Below are positions 17,201 through 24,825 of a DNA stretch of 43,663 nt, in pieces; positions within the stretch are counted from its first letter, which is position 1; the number at the start of each line of letters is the position of its first letter. The notes under the pieces are model-generated. The model had not been told where the DNA came from and did not search any database. It saw only the letters and a list, made by a program, of their open reading frames with translations. The translations under genes and the position numbers were made by a program. The stretch spans positions 1 to 43,663 of the forward strand of contig JAJBTX010000122.1 in assembly GCA_020860645.1 (NCBI GenBank), written 5' to 3'. Source of the stretch: Lachnospiraceae bacterium. Its GTDB lineage: Bacteria > Bacillota > Clostridia > Lachnospirales > Lachnospiraceae.

Positions 17201-17826
17201 TTGGCTTCGGCGGCGTGGATCACGTGATCGCTTCCGGCAAGGATATCAACGTGATGGTCTTCGATACCGAGGTGTATTCCAATACCGGCGGACAGTCCTC
17301 CAAGGCTACCCCGACCGGCGCGATTGCGCAGTTCGCTGCGGGCGGCAAGGAGACGAAGAAGAAGGATCTTGCTTCCATCGCGATGAGCTATGGCTATGTA
17401 TATGTCGCTCAGATTTCCATGGGCGCGAATTACAACCAGTGCGTGAAGGCGATCGCGGAGGCCGAGGCTTATCCGGGACCGTCGCTCATCATCGCCTACG
17501 CTCCGTGCATCAACCATGGCATCAAGAAGGGCATGAGCAAGGCGCAGACCGAGGAGAAGCTGGCGGTCGAGGCAGGATACTGGCACTGCTTCCGCTACAA
17601 TCCGGCGCTCGCGGCCGAGGGCAAGGACGCATTCACCCTGGATTCCAAGGAGCCGACCGGAGATTATCAGGAGTTCCTGGACGGCGAGGTTCGCTACAAC
17701 GCTCTGAAGCGTGCGAATCCGGAGCGCGCTGCGAAGCTCTTTGCGAAGAACGAGAGCGAGGCGAAGGCGCGTTACGCATACCTGAACAAGCTGAAGACGC
17801 TCTACGGCGCGGACAAGGCGGAGTAA
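14272..17826 (+). CDS. nifJ: Pyruvate:ferredoxin (flavodoxin) oxidoreductase
   Basis: A full-length, single-chain PFOR of 1184 residues. It oxidises pyruvate with CoA to acetyl-CoA and CO2 and reduces ferredoxin, the central step of anaerobic carbon flow. Domain I has YPITPSSVMAE near the N-terminus. Two 4Fe-4S ferredoxin-type clusters are bound by CIQCAQCAFVCPHAV (from Cys694) and CTGCGSCANVCPG (from Cys748). The proximal cluster begins ACAGCGETPY (Cys819, Cys822). The thiamine diphosphate site is GDGWGYDIGFGG (about residue 970) with VYSNTGGQSSK. Start 14272 follows AAGGAGGAAC; an in-frame ATG at 14245 lacks a site. Monocistronic, with its own promoter and terminator. Confidence 0.97.
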   Translation: MARKMKTMDGNHAAAHVSYAYSDVAAIYPITPSSVMAEAADEWATQGRKNIFGQTVQITEMQSEAGAAGAVHGSLAAGALTTTFTASQGLLLMIPNLYKVAGEGLPGVFNVSSSSLASHALSIFVEHSDVYACRQTGAAMLCESSVQEVMDLTPVAHCSAIKGKIPFINFFDGFRTSHEIQKIETWDYEDLKDMVDMDAIDAFRKNALNPNHPCQRGSAQNPDIFFQAREACNPYYDAMPAIVQEYMDKVNAKIGTDYKLFNYYGAPDAEKIIIAMGSVCDTIEETIDYLMASGEKVGVVKVRLYRPFCAKALVDAIPETVKQISVLDRTKEPGSLGEPLYLDVVAALKGTKFNDTPIYTGRYGLGSKDTTPAQIVAVYHNTEKKRFTIGIVDDVTNLSLETGAPLVTTPEGTTNCKFWGLGADGTVGANKNSIKIIGDNTDMYAQAYFDYDSKKSGGVTMSHLRFGKKPIKSTYLIHKADFVACHNPSYVRKYNMVQELVDGGTFLLNCPWDMEGLETHLPGQVKAFIANHNIKFYTIDGVKIGIETGMGPTRINTILQSAFFKLTGIIPEDQAIKLMKDAAKATYGRKGNDVVQKNWAAIDAGAQQVVEIKVPESWKSAADEGLNVTVATEGREDVVEFVNTIQAKVNAQEGNTLPVSAFKAYVDGTTPSGASAYEKRGIAVNVPVWNPDNCIQCAQCAFVCPHAVIRPVALTEEEAAAAPEGMKMLPMTGMPDKKFAIVMSALDCTGCGSCANVCPGKKGAKALTMEGLEANLDLQKGFDYAVKLPEKADVIAKFKETTVKGSQFKTPLLEFSGACAGCGETPYAKLVTQLFGDHMYIANATGCSSIWGNSSPSTPYTVNQAGKGPAWSNSLFEDAAEFGYGMLLAQNAIRDGLKTKVQAAIDCDCCGADVKAAAQEWLDTFSVGVANGAATDKLIAACEACGCDECQEILKNKDFLAKKSQWIFGGDGWGYDIGFGGVDHVIASGKDINVMVFDTEVYSNTGGQSSKATPTGAIAQFAAGGKETKKKDLASIAMSYGYVYVAQISMGANYNQCVKAIAEAEAYPGPSLIIAYAPCINHGIKKGMSKAQTEEKLAVEAGYWHCFRYNPALAAEGKDAFTLDSKEPTGDYQEFLDGEVRYNALKRANPERAAKLFAKNESEAKARYAYLNKLKTLYGADKAE

Positions 17827-17856
17827 TTCAGGTTAAAACCAGTCAATACAAAGGAA

Positions 17857-17887
17857 GGAGTCGGCGGCTTTTCGCCGGCTCCTTTTT
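17857..17887 (+). terminator. Rho-independent terminator after nifJ
   Basis: GGAGTCGGCG (17857-17866) pairs with CGCCGGCTCC (17873-17882) around a short T-rich loop, one G-T pair included, and five T residues follow. Confidence 0.9.
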
Positions 17888-17899
17888 GCGGGATCAGAG

Positions 17900-17951
17900 A
17901 ACCCTCAGAATAAGGGTAAAAATGGCTTGATAAACCCTCAAAATAAGGGTA
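17900..17951 (+). repeat. Two 19-bp palindromic repeats at 33-bp pitch over a promoter
   Basis: AACCCTCAGAATAAGGGTA (17900-17918) and AACCCTCAAAATAAGGGTA (17933-17951) differ at one base and start exactly 33 bp apart. Each has arms ACCCT/AGGGT. The second lies in the -35/-10 spacer of the promoter below. The layout is that of 4818-4902 but the repeat sequence differs. Confidence 0.85.
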
Positions 17952-17955
17952 TGCT
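17927..17955 (+). promoter_or_regulatory. Repeat-overlapped promoter of the nucleotidyltransferase gene
   Basis: TTGATA (17927-17932), a 17-bp spacer and TATGCT (17950-17955). The spacer is the second palindromic repeat, so a bound protein would compete with RNA polymerase. Confidence 0.7.
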
Positions 17956-17983
17956 GATAGAAACGGCAGGAGGTACATACAGT

Positions 17984-18904
17984 ATGAAGCAACCGACACT
18001 GGTCATCATGGCCGCCGGGATGGGCAGCCGCTACGGCGGACTCAAGCAGATTGACCCGGTCGACCCGCAGGGTCATATCATTATGGATTTTTCGATCTAC
18101 GACGCCGTGCAGGCGGGCTTTGGAAAAGTCGTTTTTATTATTAAAAAGGAGAATGAGGCGGATTTCCGCGCGAGTATCGGGGACCGCATGGCGCGACAGA
18201 TTCCGGTCGAATATGTCTTCCAGGATCTTCACAATCTGCCGGAGGGCTACGAGGTGCCGGAGGGGCGCGTGAAGCCATGGGGCACCGGACACGCGGTGCT
18301 CTCGTGCATCGACGTGGTGGACGGACCTTTTGCGGTTATCAATGCCGATGACTACTACGGGCAGGAGGCCTTTCATCTTATCCATGATTTTCTTGTGAGC
18401 CATGAGGACGGGGAGAAATATCAGTATGCGATGGTCGGCTACCTCCTGAAAAATACGCTGACTGAGCACGGGCATGTGGCGCGCGGCGTCTGCGAGACCA
18501 GCGGGGAGGGAAAGCTTCTTACGATCACGGAGCGGACGCATATCGAGAAGCGTCCGGAAGGCCCCGCCTATACCGAGGACGAGGGGATAAGCTGGCAGGC
18601 GCTGCCGGAGGACGCGCCGGTCTCGATGAACCTGTGGGGCTTCACGCCGGGCATCCTGCGTGAGCTGAAAGCACGCTTTCCGGTATTTCTGGATAAGGGA
18701 CTTAAGGAAAATCCGCTGAAATGCGAATATTTCCTTCCGTTTGTTGTGGACGAGCTGATCCGCGAGGGCAGGGCGGAGGTGAGCGTCCTGCAGTCTCATG
18801 ACCGCTGGCATGGGGTCACCTACAAGGAGGACAAGCCGGTCGTCGTGGCCGCGCTGCAGGCGCTGAAGGATGCGGGCAAATATCCGCAGAATCTCTGGAA
18901 TTAA
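17984..18904 (+). CDS. Nucleotidyltransferase of the sugar-phosphate/choline-phosphate (NTP_transferase) type
   Basis: 306 residues with a Rossmann-like GT-A nucleotidyltransferase fold. The N-terminal signature LVIMAAGMGSRYGGLKQ binds the NTP phosphates. VINADDYYG carries the metal-binding Asp. The long insert after residue 80 (WGTGHAVLSCIDVV) fits the substrate pocket of pyrophosphorylase-like enzymes. It probably activates a sugar phosphate or similar alcohol phosphate as an NDP-derivative; the substrate is not readable. Start 17984 follows GGCAGGAGG. It is followed by a glycosyltransferase and a flippase, so a surface-glycan role is plausible. Confidence 0.82.
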   Translation: MKQPTLVIMAAGMGSRYGGLKQIDPVDPQGHIIMDFSIYDAVQAGFGKVVFIIKKENEADFRASIGDRMARQIPVEYVFQDLHNLPEGYEVPEGRVKPWGTGHAVLSCIDVVDGPFAVINADDYYGQEAFHLIHDFLVSHEDGEKYQYAMVGYLLKNTLTEHGHVARGVCETSGEGKLLTITERTHIEKRPEGPAYTEDEGISWQALPEDAPVSMNLWGFTPGILRELKARFPVFLDKGLKENPLKCEYFLPFVVDELIREGRAEVSVLQSHDRWHGVTYKEDKPVVVAALQALKDAGKYPQNLWN

Positions 18905-18943
18905 AGTATAAAGTCTGCATCCATATGAAAGGGTAAATTACCT

Positions 18944-19918
18944 ATGAAGGAAAAAAAACTGGTCAGCATCGTTGTCCCTGTATATAACGCAGAGACGTTT
19001 TTAAATAGATGTGTAGATTCGCTGATTGCGCAGACATGGGAGAATATCGAGATCATTCTGGTCGATGACGGATCAACAGATGCCAGTGGCGGAATCATTG
19101 ATGCCTATGCCCGAATGGATGGACGTGTGAAGGCGCTGCATAAAAGGAATGGCGGTGTTTCCTCTGCACGCAATATGGGAATTGATCATGCCGAAGGGGA
19201 ATACATTATCTTTGCGGATTCTGACGACTGTCTGCACAGGGAACTGATAGAGATTTATATGTTGGCGTTGGAAAAGGATGAAATTATAATTTGCGGAAAT
19301 GAGGGAGACACATTTCAGACGGACTGTTCTTACCTGAGCAAATGGGAGGAGCAAAGAAAATATTACACACAGAGAGATCTGATGAAGCTTTTCTGCGAGA
19401 ATTATCTGAATCCAATATGGAATAAACTCTATCTGCGAAGCCGTATTGTGGGAAATGGGATACGTTTTGACGAGGGTAAAAACCTGGGTGAGGATTTGCT
19501 GTTTAATTTAAAATATTTCCTTTGTTCCCCACCGATGTATCAGTTGATTTCATGTCCTCTGTATTATTATCAGGAACGGGAGGGAAGCCTTGATCATTCC
19601 TGGCATGCGGAACTTTTTCAGGTGCAGCAGGAGACATTTGCGGAGCTGCGAAAAGTACTGGAAGGTCTGGGATGCTGGGATCAGGAGAGCCAAAAACTTT
19701 ATTATGCCTTATACTGGGACAGAATGTATCTGTCTGTCCGGATATATCAGCAGTATAGAAAGACAGGGCAGAAGCCGGAAGCAGGTCGTCAGTTAAAACA
19801 GGCGCTTTCTTCCGAAACATGGAAGATAGTCGAGAGTTCATGCAGATCTCTGGGAGTGATGGATCTGAAGAGGGTGCTGAAGAAGATGCATTTACAGATA
19901 CTGAATCTGACTGTGTGA
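18944..19918 (+). CDS. Family 2 glycosyltransferase
   Basis: 324 residues. The N-terminal GT-A domain has SIVVPVYNAETFLNRCVDSL, IILVDDGSTDASGGI and the metal-binding FADSDDCLH (about residue 90). These are diagnostic of GT2 enzymes, which transfer a sugar from an NDP-sugar to a membrane or glycan acceptor. The C-terminal 130 residues are helical and not family-specific. The gene is visibly richer in A+T than its neighbours and has a weak ribosome site (AAAGGG, 12 nt upstream), both in keeping with later acquisition. The upstream nucleotidyltransferase could provide its donor (inference). Confidence 0.9.
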   Translation: MKEKKLVSIVVPVYNAETFLNRCVDSLIAQTWENIEIILVDDGSTDASGGIIDAYARMDGRVKALHKRNGGVSSARNMGIDHAEGEYIIFADSDDCLHRELIEIYMLALEKDEIIICGNEGDTFQTDCSYLSKWEEQRKYYTQRDLMKLFCENYLNPIWNKLYLRSRIVGNGIRFDEGKNLGEDLLFNLKYFLCSPPMYQLISCPLYYYQEREGSLDHSWHAELFQVQQETFAELRKVLEGLGCWDQESQKLYYALYWDRMYLSVRIYQQYRKTGQKPEAGRQLKQALSSETWKIVESSCRSLGVMDLKRVLKKMHLQILNLTV

Positions 19919-20014
19919 GTGTGGGAAGATTCACGGTTCCGGAAAAAATATATGTTGGCCCTTGCCTTTCCCGGGCAAAGCTTCTTGACACCGGAATGCT
20001 GAAAGCTTATTATA
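19919..20014 (+). promoter_or_regulatory. Gap before the flippase, with a promoter-like pair that overlaps the annotated start
   Basis: TTGACA stands at 19985-19990 and TATAAT at 20011-20016, 20 bp apart, which is longer than usual. The TATAAT overlaps the ATG at 20015, so if it is the true -10 the flippase must start farther down. A small hairpin TTGCC/GGCAA lies around 19965-19979. Confidence 0.35.
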
Positions 20015-21466
20015 ATGAACATGAATTTTTTAAAGGCGAATTACAGAAAATTAAAGGAATACATCACAACCGCTCCCCCGACTCTGAAGGCCTCGATTGC
20101 CTATATGGCAGTCAATTTTATGCAGAAGGGGATTTCTTTTCTGACTTCGCCGATTTACACGAGAGTTCTTTCAACTGCTGATTATGGAAAGGTATCCGTC
20201 TACACCTCCTGGGTTGAGATCCTGGGGATGTTCGCGATGTTCAATGTCTATGACAGCGTCTACAACAATGGTTACCTGGAATATGAGCATGACCGGGAGA
20301 ATCTGACCTTTTCGATGCTGCGATTCTCCAATCTTATGACCTGTCTGACCTTCCTGGTCGTGTGGCTTGTCAATCATTATGGTTTTCGGTTTTTACAGAT
20401 ATCGGATACACTGATCTTTTTTATGTTCTTCTGCTTCCTGTTTGAACCGGCATTTGAATTCTGGAAGACGCAGCAGAGATTTAAGTACCATTATAAAGCG
20501 GCCTGTATTTATGCCATTCTTGTGATGATCGGCTCTCCGATCTTTGCTTTGTCCGGGATTTTTCTGTTTCCGGACAGCAAGGTGGAGGCGCGGATCATCG
20601 GCGCGCAGCTCGTGACGATTGTGATCGGCATATGCTGTTACGCGCTGGAGTGGTATCGGAGCAGCAGAAAGGTGAATTTTCAGTACTGGAAGTACACCTT
20701 TACCTTCAATCTGCCGTTGTTTCCCTATATGATTTCCACATTCGTTCTGAATTGCAGCGACCGTATTATGATTTCTTATATGGTAAGCGATTCAGCTGCG
20801 GGCGTATACAGCATTGCGTATACCGCGGCGGCGATTGTGGGGATTGTCTGGAGCTCCATCATCTCGGCCATGACGCCGCTCATTTACCAGCGCTGCCGTG
20901 AAGATCGCATGGACACGCTCTCGGATATCCTGATGCCGCTGCAGACCTTTTTCGGTATCATCTGCGTCACGGTCATGGCGCTGGCGCCGGAGGTGATCCG
21001 CTTCCTGGCTCCGTCGAGTTACGGCGAGGGCGTGTACGCGGTTCCGGCGATTATCGCGGGTACCTTTTTTAATACCGGCTATACGATTTTTTCCGCGCCT
21101 ATCATAGCGAATAAAAAACAGAAGTACGTCACGTATGTGGGCGTGTTCACGTCCATTTTAAATATCGTGCTCAATTTCCTGCTCATCCCGCGCTTTGGTT
21201 ATCTGGCGGCGGGCTATACGACGCTGATAAGCTATTTCATTCAGTACATCGGAACCTATATGATTCTGCCGAAGATTCTGGGAGAGAGAATATACAAAAA
21301 GGACCGCATCACCCTGAATTCCGCGCTGGTCGTCGTCTCCGCGGTCATTTTCCCGCTGATCTACGGCTGGGTCGGGGTTCGTTACCTGTTGCTCGTGGTA
21401 CTTCTGATTATGATCTGGAAGAACCGGAATGTGCTGCTGCGGCTGCGCTATCGGGATTTTTCCTGA
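20015..21466 (+). CDS. Oligosaccharide flippase family protein (MATE/Wzx-like polysaccharide exporter)
   Basis: Up to 483 residues with 12-14 predicted membrane helices. The N-terminal region GISFLTSPIYTRVLSTADYG is the typical first-helix motif of Wzx/PST-type lipid-linked oligosaccharide flippases. Mid-protein NCSDRIMISYMVSDSAAGVY and later NTGYTIFSAPIIANKKQKYV also match this family. It would move a lipid-linked sugar unit across the membrane. The start is uncertain: no good ribosome site precedes 20015 or the ATG at 20021, and a -10-like TATAAT overlaps 20015; an in-frame ATG at 20105 would remove 30 residues without touching the first helix. The first part is more A+T-rich than the last part. 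Confidence 0.85.
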   Translation: MNMNFLKANYRKLKEYITTAPPTLKASIAYMAVNFMQKGISFLTSPIYTRVLSTADYGKVSVYTSWVEILGMFAMFNVYDSVYNNGYLEYEHDRENLTFSMLRFSNLMTCLTFLVVWLVNHYGFRFLQISDTLIFFMFFCFLFEPAFEFWKTQQRFKYHYKAACIYAILVMIGSPIFALSGIFLFPDSKVEARIIGAQLVTIVIGICCYALEWYRSSRKVNFQYWKYTFTFNLPLFPYMISTFVLNCSDRIMISYMVSDSAAGVYSIAYTAAAIVGIVWSSIISAMTPLIYQRCREDRMDTLSDILMPLQTFFGIICVTVMALAPEVIRFLAPSSYGEGVYAVPAIIAGTFFNTGYTIFSAPIIANKKQKYVTYVGVFTSILNIVLNFLLIPRFGYLAAGYTTLISYFIQYIGTYMILPKILGERIYKKDRITLNSALVVVSAVIFPLIYGWVGVRYLLLVVLLIMIWKNRNVLLRLRYRDFS

Positions 21467-21469
21467 CGC

Positions 21470-21498
21470 TTGACACCGCAATCGGAAAAGCGTATCAT
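21470..21498 (+). promoter_or_regulatory. Promoter of ilvE
   Basis: TTGACA (21470-21475), a 17-bp spacer and TATCAT (21493-21498). A small hairpin TCCCGT-AAA-ACGGGGA-like lies downstream at about 21511-21526 in the leader. No T-box antiterminator is recognisable. Confidence 0.75.
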
Positions 21499-21556
21499 AA
21501 TGGAAATGAGTCCCGTAAACGGGGATCGACATATGAGCGAAAGGAAGTAAAAAAAG

Positions 21557-22582
21557 ATGGAAAAGAAGAACATCGACTGGGGTAATCTGGGCTTTGCCTA
21601 TACGCAGACGGACAAGCGCTATGTGTCCTGGTATAAGAACGGCGCCTGGGATGAGGGCGCGCTCATCGATGACCCGAACATTACGATGAGTGAGTGTGCC
21701 TGCGTCCTGCAGTACGCGCAGACCGTATTCGAGGGGATCAAGGCCTACACGACCGAGGACGGCAGGATCGTGACCTTCCGCCCGGATCTCAACGCGAAGC
21801 GCATGGCGGATTCCGCGCGCAGACTGGAGATGCCGCCCTTCCCGGAGGATCGCTTCGTGGAGGCAGTCGTGGAGACGGTGAAGGCGAACGCGGCCTATGT
21901 GCCGCCCTACGGCAGCGGTGCGACGCTGTACATCCGCCCCTTCATGTTCGGCTATGATTCCATCATCGGCGTGAAGCCGGCGAACGAGTATCAGTTCCGC
22001 ATCTTCACGACGCCGGTAGGCCCCTATTTCAAGGGCGGCGCGAAGCCGATCACGATCCGTGTGTCCGATGTTGACCGTGCGGCGCCGCATGGCACCGGCG
22101 ACATCAAGGCCGGCCTGAACTACGCGATGAGCCTGCACAATATCGTGGACGCACACAATAAGGGCTTCGATGAGAATATGTATCTCGATCCGGGCACGAG
22201 AACCTATGTCGAGGAGACCGGCGGGGCGAACTTCCTCTTTGTGACGAAGGAGGGCAAAGTCGTGACGCCGCAGTCAAACAGCATCCTGCCGAGCGTGACC
22301 CGCCGCTCTCTGATGGTTGTGGCGGAGAAATATCTGGGGCTCGAGGTCGAGCAGCGCCCGGTGCGGCTTGACGAGCTGAAGGATTTCGCGGAGTGTGGTC
22401 TGTGCGGCACCGCGGCGGTCATCTCTCCGGTCGGAAAGATCGTGGATCACGACAAGGAGATCTGCCTGCCGAGTGGCATGGAGGAGATGGGGCCGATCAC
22501 GAAGAAGCTTTACGATACGCTGACCGGCATCCAGATGGGACGCATCGAGGCGCCCGAGGGCTGGATCAAAGAGATTCTGTGA
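21557..22582 (+). CDS. ilvE: Branched-chain amino acid aminotransferase
   Basis: 341 residues, fold-type IV PLP enzyme. It transfers the amino group between glutamate and the keto acids of leucine, isoleucine and valine. Diagnostic pieces are QYAQTVFEGIKAYTTEDG near residue 50, the Schiff-base lysine in GTGDIKAGLNYAMSL, and the phosphate-binding EETGGANFLFV plus CGLCGTAAVISPVGKI. Length and motifs fit the class with 340-360 residues. A GAAAGGAAG site precedes the ATG. It has its own promoter and terminator, so it is monocistronic. Confidence 0.95.
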   Translation: MEKKNIDWGNLGFAYTQTDKRYVSWYKNGAWDEGALIDDPNITMSECACVLQYAQTVFEGIKAYTTEDGRIVTFRPDLNAKRMADSARRLEMPPFPEDRFVEAVVETVKANAAYVPPYGSGATLYIRPFMFGYDSIIGVKPANEYQFRIFTTPVGPYFKGGAKPITIRVSDVDRAAPHGTGDIKAGLNYAMSLHNIVDAHNKGFDENMYLDPGTRTYVEETGGANFLFVTKEGKVVTPQSNSILPSVTRRSLMVVAEKYLGLEVEQRPVRLDELKDFAECGLCGTAAVISPVGKIVDHDKEICLPSGMEEMGPITKKLYDTLTGIQMGRIEAPEGWIKEIL

Positions 22583-22597
22583 TTTCGTTTGGAAGAG

Positions 22598-22626
22598 ACA
22601 GGCGGGACATCCCGCCTGTTTTTTTA
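22598..22626 (+). terminator. Rho-independent terminator after ilvE
   Basis: ACAGGCGGG (22598-22606) pairs perfectly with CCCGCCTGT (22611-22619) around a 4-nt loop, followed by seven T residues. Confidence 0.93.
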
Positions 22627-22640
22627 AGGAGGAGAACGGT

Positions 22641-23486
22641 ATGAAGACGGGGCTGGTGCTGGAAGGCGGCGCGATGCGCGGCATTTATACAGCGGGCGTG
22701 CTGGATGCGCTGATGGAGCAGGAGATCCCTGTGGACGGCGTCATCGGGGTGTCGGCGGGAGCGCTGCACGGCTGCTCTTACGTCTCCGGACAGCACGGCA
22801 GGAGTATCCGTTACTATATGAAATACATGCGCAATCCGCGTTTCATGAGTATCCGCTCCCTTCTGAAGACCGGAAATCTGGTGGAGACGGAATTTTGTTA
22901 CCACGAAATTCCGGAGAAGCTGGATGTCTTTGACTGGGAAGCTTTTCTCGACTCCCCGACGGACTTTTACGTGACCTGCAGCAATGTGGAAACCGGGGAG
23001 CCGGAATACATCCTCCTGGATCAAAGGGAGGACGCGATCGACTATATGCGCGCCTCCGCCTCGATGCCGCTGGTCTCCGAGATCGTCGAGGTGGGAGGTT
23101 ATAAGCTGCTTGACGGCGGCGTGACGGACAGCGTACCGATCGCCGCGTTCCGCGGCATGGGCTACGATCGCTGCGTCGTCGTCCTGACCAGACCGGCGGG
23201 TTATCGCAAGAAGCCCTCCGGTGCGGGCCCTGGTCGTGTGCTGTACCGGAAATATCCGGCTTTTGTCCGCGCGATGGAGCAGCGTTACCGAAAATATAAC
23301 GAGATGATGGATGAGATCGAACGCATGGAAGTGTCCGGTGAGATTCTTGTTGTTCGCCCGAGCCGTGACCCGGGCATCGGGCGGATGGAGCGCAGGCCGG
23401 ACAAGGTGCAGGGCGTATATCAGCTCGGTTATCGGGACGCACTTGAGAAAATGAAGAAAATCAGGACATTTCTTGAGAATTCATGA
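22641..23486 (+). CDS. Patatin-like phospholipase family protein
   Basis: 281 residues. It has the oxyanion-hole glycines LEGGAMRGIYTAGVLD, the nucleophile elbow GVSAG (Ser about residue 40) and the catalytic Asp in LLDGGVTDSVPI. This Ser-Asp dyad defines patatin-like acyl hydrolases (RssA/YjjU-like in bacteria). The substrate is probably a membrane or storage lipid, but is not readable. It starts 14 nt after the ilvE terminator with site AAGGAGGAG and no separate strong promoter, so it may rely on read-through or a promoter not seen. Confidence 0.93.
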   Translation: MKTGLVLEGGAMRGIYTAGVLDALMEQEIPVDGVIGVSAGALHGCSYVSGQHGRSIRYYMKYMRNPRFMSIRSLLKTGNLVETEFCYHEIPEKLDVFDWEAFLDSPTDFYVTCSNVETGEPEYILLDQREDAIDYMRASASMPLVSEIVEVGGYKLLDGGVTDSVPIAAFRGMGYDRCVVVLTRPAGYRKKPSGAGPGRVLYRKYPAFVRAMEQRYRKYNEMMDEIERMEVSGEILVVRPSRDPGIGRMERRPDKVQGVYQLGYRDALEKMKKIRTFLENS

Positions 23487-23506
23487 AATTTTCACAACAC
23501 CCGTTT

Positions 23507-23522
23507 AAAATGGCTTTATAAA
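23507..23522 (+). promoter_or_regulatory. Promoter-like motif shared with the nucleotidyltransferase promoter
   Basis: AAAATGGCTTTATAAA here matches AAAATGGCTTGATAAA at 17919-17934 in 15 of 16 positions. There it forms the region just upstream of and including the -35. Here a -10 candidate TATGGT (23540-23545) lies 19 bp after TTTATA. No clear 33-bp repeats flank it. Confidence 0.35.
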
Positions 23523-23577
23523 ATGAGTGTAAAAAAGAATATGGTGCAATAACAAATTATAAAAAGAGGTGTTCCTG

Positions 23578-23982
23578 ATGAGAGAAAGATTTTATCGTTT
23601 TATGCAGGGAAGGTACGGCGCGAACGGGGCGGATGAACTCTATCGTTTTCAGCTGATCACCGCACTAATCCTGCTGGTTGTCAATCTGTTCGTGAAGAAG
23701 AATTTTCTGGCGCTTCTGGAGTACGCGCTGCTGATCTGGGCGCTGTTCCGGCTTTTTTCGAGAAATTATCAGGCGCGTTACCGTGAAAACCAGAAATTTC
23801 TGGATATGACGTCGGGCATTCGTCATCGCCTGGAAGAGAGCAGAAAGCTCCATGAGGAGCGCAAGTATCATCGTATTTACAAGTGCCCGAAATGCGGACA
23901 GAAGATTCGTATCCCGAAAGGAAAGGGCAGGGTCATGGTGCGCTGCCCGAAGTGCCGTTGCGAGTTCCAGAGGAGGAGCTGA
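23578..23982 (+). CDS. Small membrane protein with C-terminal zinc ribbon
   Basis: 134 residues. A charged N-terminus is followed by one or two membrane helices (FQLITALILLVVNLFV and FLALLEYALLIWALFRLF), a basic coiled region, and a C-terminal zinc ribbon: CPKCGQKIRIPKGKG then CPKCRCEF, the two Cys pairs needed to hold one zinc. The fold is that of small zinc-ribbon proteins in Clostridia with no known function. The ATG at 23578 has GAGGTG 6 nt upstream; a GTG at 23569 would sit on that site. It precedes DUF5685 by three bases and is likely co-transcribed with DUF5685 and the J-domain gene. Confidence 0.75.
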   Translation: MRERFYRFMQGRYGANGADELYRFQLITALILLVVNLFVKKNFLALLEYALLIWALFRLFSRNYQARYRENQKFLDMTSGIRHRLEESRKLHEERKYHRIYKCPKCGQKIRIPKGKGRVMVRCPKCRCEFQRRS

Positions 23983-23985
23983 GTC

Positions 23986-24825
23986 ATGTTCGGTTATATC
24001 ACGGTGCATCAGCCGGAGCTGAAGGTCCGGGAGTATGAGACTTACCGTGCCAGCTACTGCGGGCTCTGCCGCAGTCTGAAGAAGAGACACGGCAGGATCG
24101 GCCAGATGACGCTGAGCTATGACATGACATTCATCGCGCTCCTGCTGACGGGCCTGTACGAACCGCAGACACACAGCGGGAGCGGGCGCTGCCTGGCGCA
24201 TCCGATGCAGGTGCACCACTATCGGGAAAACCCTTATTTTGATTATGCAGCGGATATGAATGTCATGTTCACCTGGTACAAATGCCTGGATGACTGGTAC
24301 GATGAGCGGAAGCTGAGCCGCTGGCTGTTCGCGCAGGCGCTGCGGCCGAAGATGAAAAAGATCCGCAGGCTGTATCCGGAAAAGGCCTTGCGTGTGCAGA
24401 AAGAGCTCGACGCGCTGTCCCGGGTGGAGCAGGAGGGCGTCTGTGACATTGACCGGGCCGCGGGACATTTCGGAGAAATTATGGCGGAGCTGTTTGCATA
24501 TCGACAGGATGAGTGGGAACAGACGCTCCGCCGCATGGGCTTTTATTTTGGAAAATTTATCTACCTGATGGACGCCTACGAGGATATCGAGGGCGACCTG
24601 AAACACGGGCGATACAATCCTCTGGCAGACTTGTACCGAAAGGATAGCTTTGAGGAGGAAACGCAGGAGATCCTGAAGATGATGATGGCGGAGACCTCCC
24701 GGGCTTTTGAGCAGCTTCCGATCCTGGAGGACGCAGAGATCCTGCGGAATATTTTATACGCCGGCGTCTGGACGAAATATGGACAGATTCGCTGCAGCAG
24801 AAAGGAATCACAGAAAGAATCATGA
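23986..24825 (+). CDS. DUF5685 family protein (all-helical, possible isoprenoid-synthase-like fold)
   Basis: 279 residues, fitting the DUF5685 family common in Clostridia: start [20 protein letters not shown], then [12 protein letters not shown]. It is predicted mostly helical. Two acid clusters stand out: DDWYDE (about residue 104) and DAYEDIEGD (about residue 197). Their spacing and form resemble the two Asp-rich motifs that hold Mg-diphosphate in squalene/phytoene-synthase-like enzymes. That relation is an inference and no activity is known. The site AGGAGG precedes the ATG. It overlaps the J-domain gene by four bases (ATGA), so the two products may act together. Confidence 0.75.
   Translation: MFGYITVHQPELKVREYETYRASYCGLCRSLKKRHGRIGQMTLSYDMTFIALLLTGLYEPQTHSGSGRCLAHPMQVHHYRENPYFDYAADMNVMFTWYKCLDDWYDERKLSRWLFAQALRPKMKKIRRLYPEKALRVQKELDALSRVEQEGVCDIDRAAGHFGEIMAELFAYRQDEWEQTLRRMGFYFGKFIYLMDAYEDIEGDLKHGRYNPLADLYRKDSFEEETQEILKMMMAETSRAFEQLPILEDAEILRNILYAGVWTKYGQIRCSRKESQKES

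Noticed and set aside
14614-17586. A 990-codon open frame on the - strand opposite nifJ
   Set aside because: Same cause: codon-bias shadow of a certain gene, with low-complexity composition and no ribosome site.
19819-20181. A 120-codon + strand frame between the glycosyltransferase and the flippase
   Set aside because: It overlaps both genes, has no ribosome site and its product is acidic low-complexity; the two flanking proteins have clear families.
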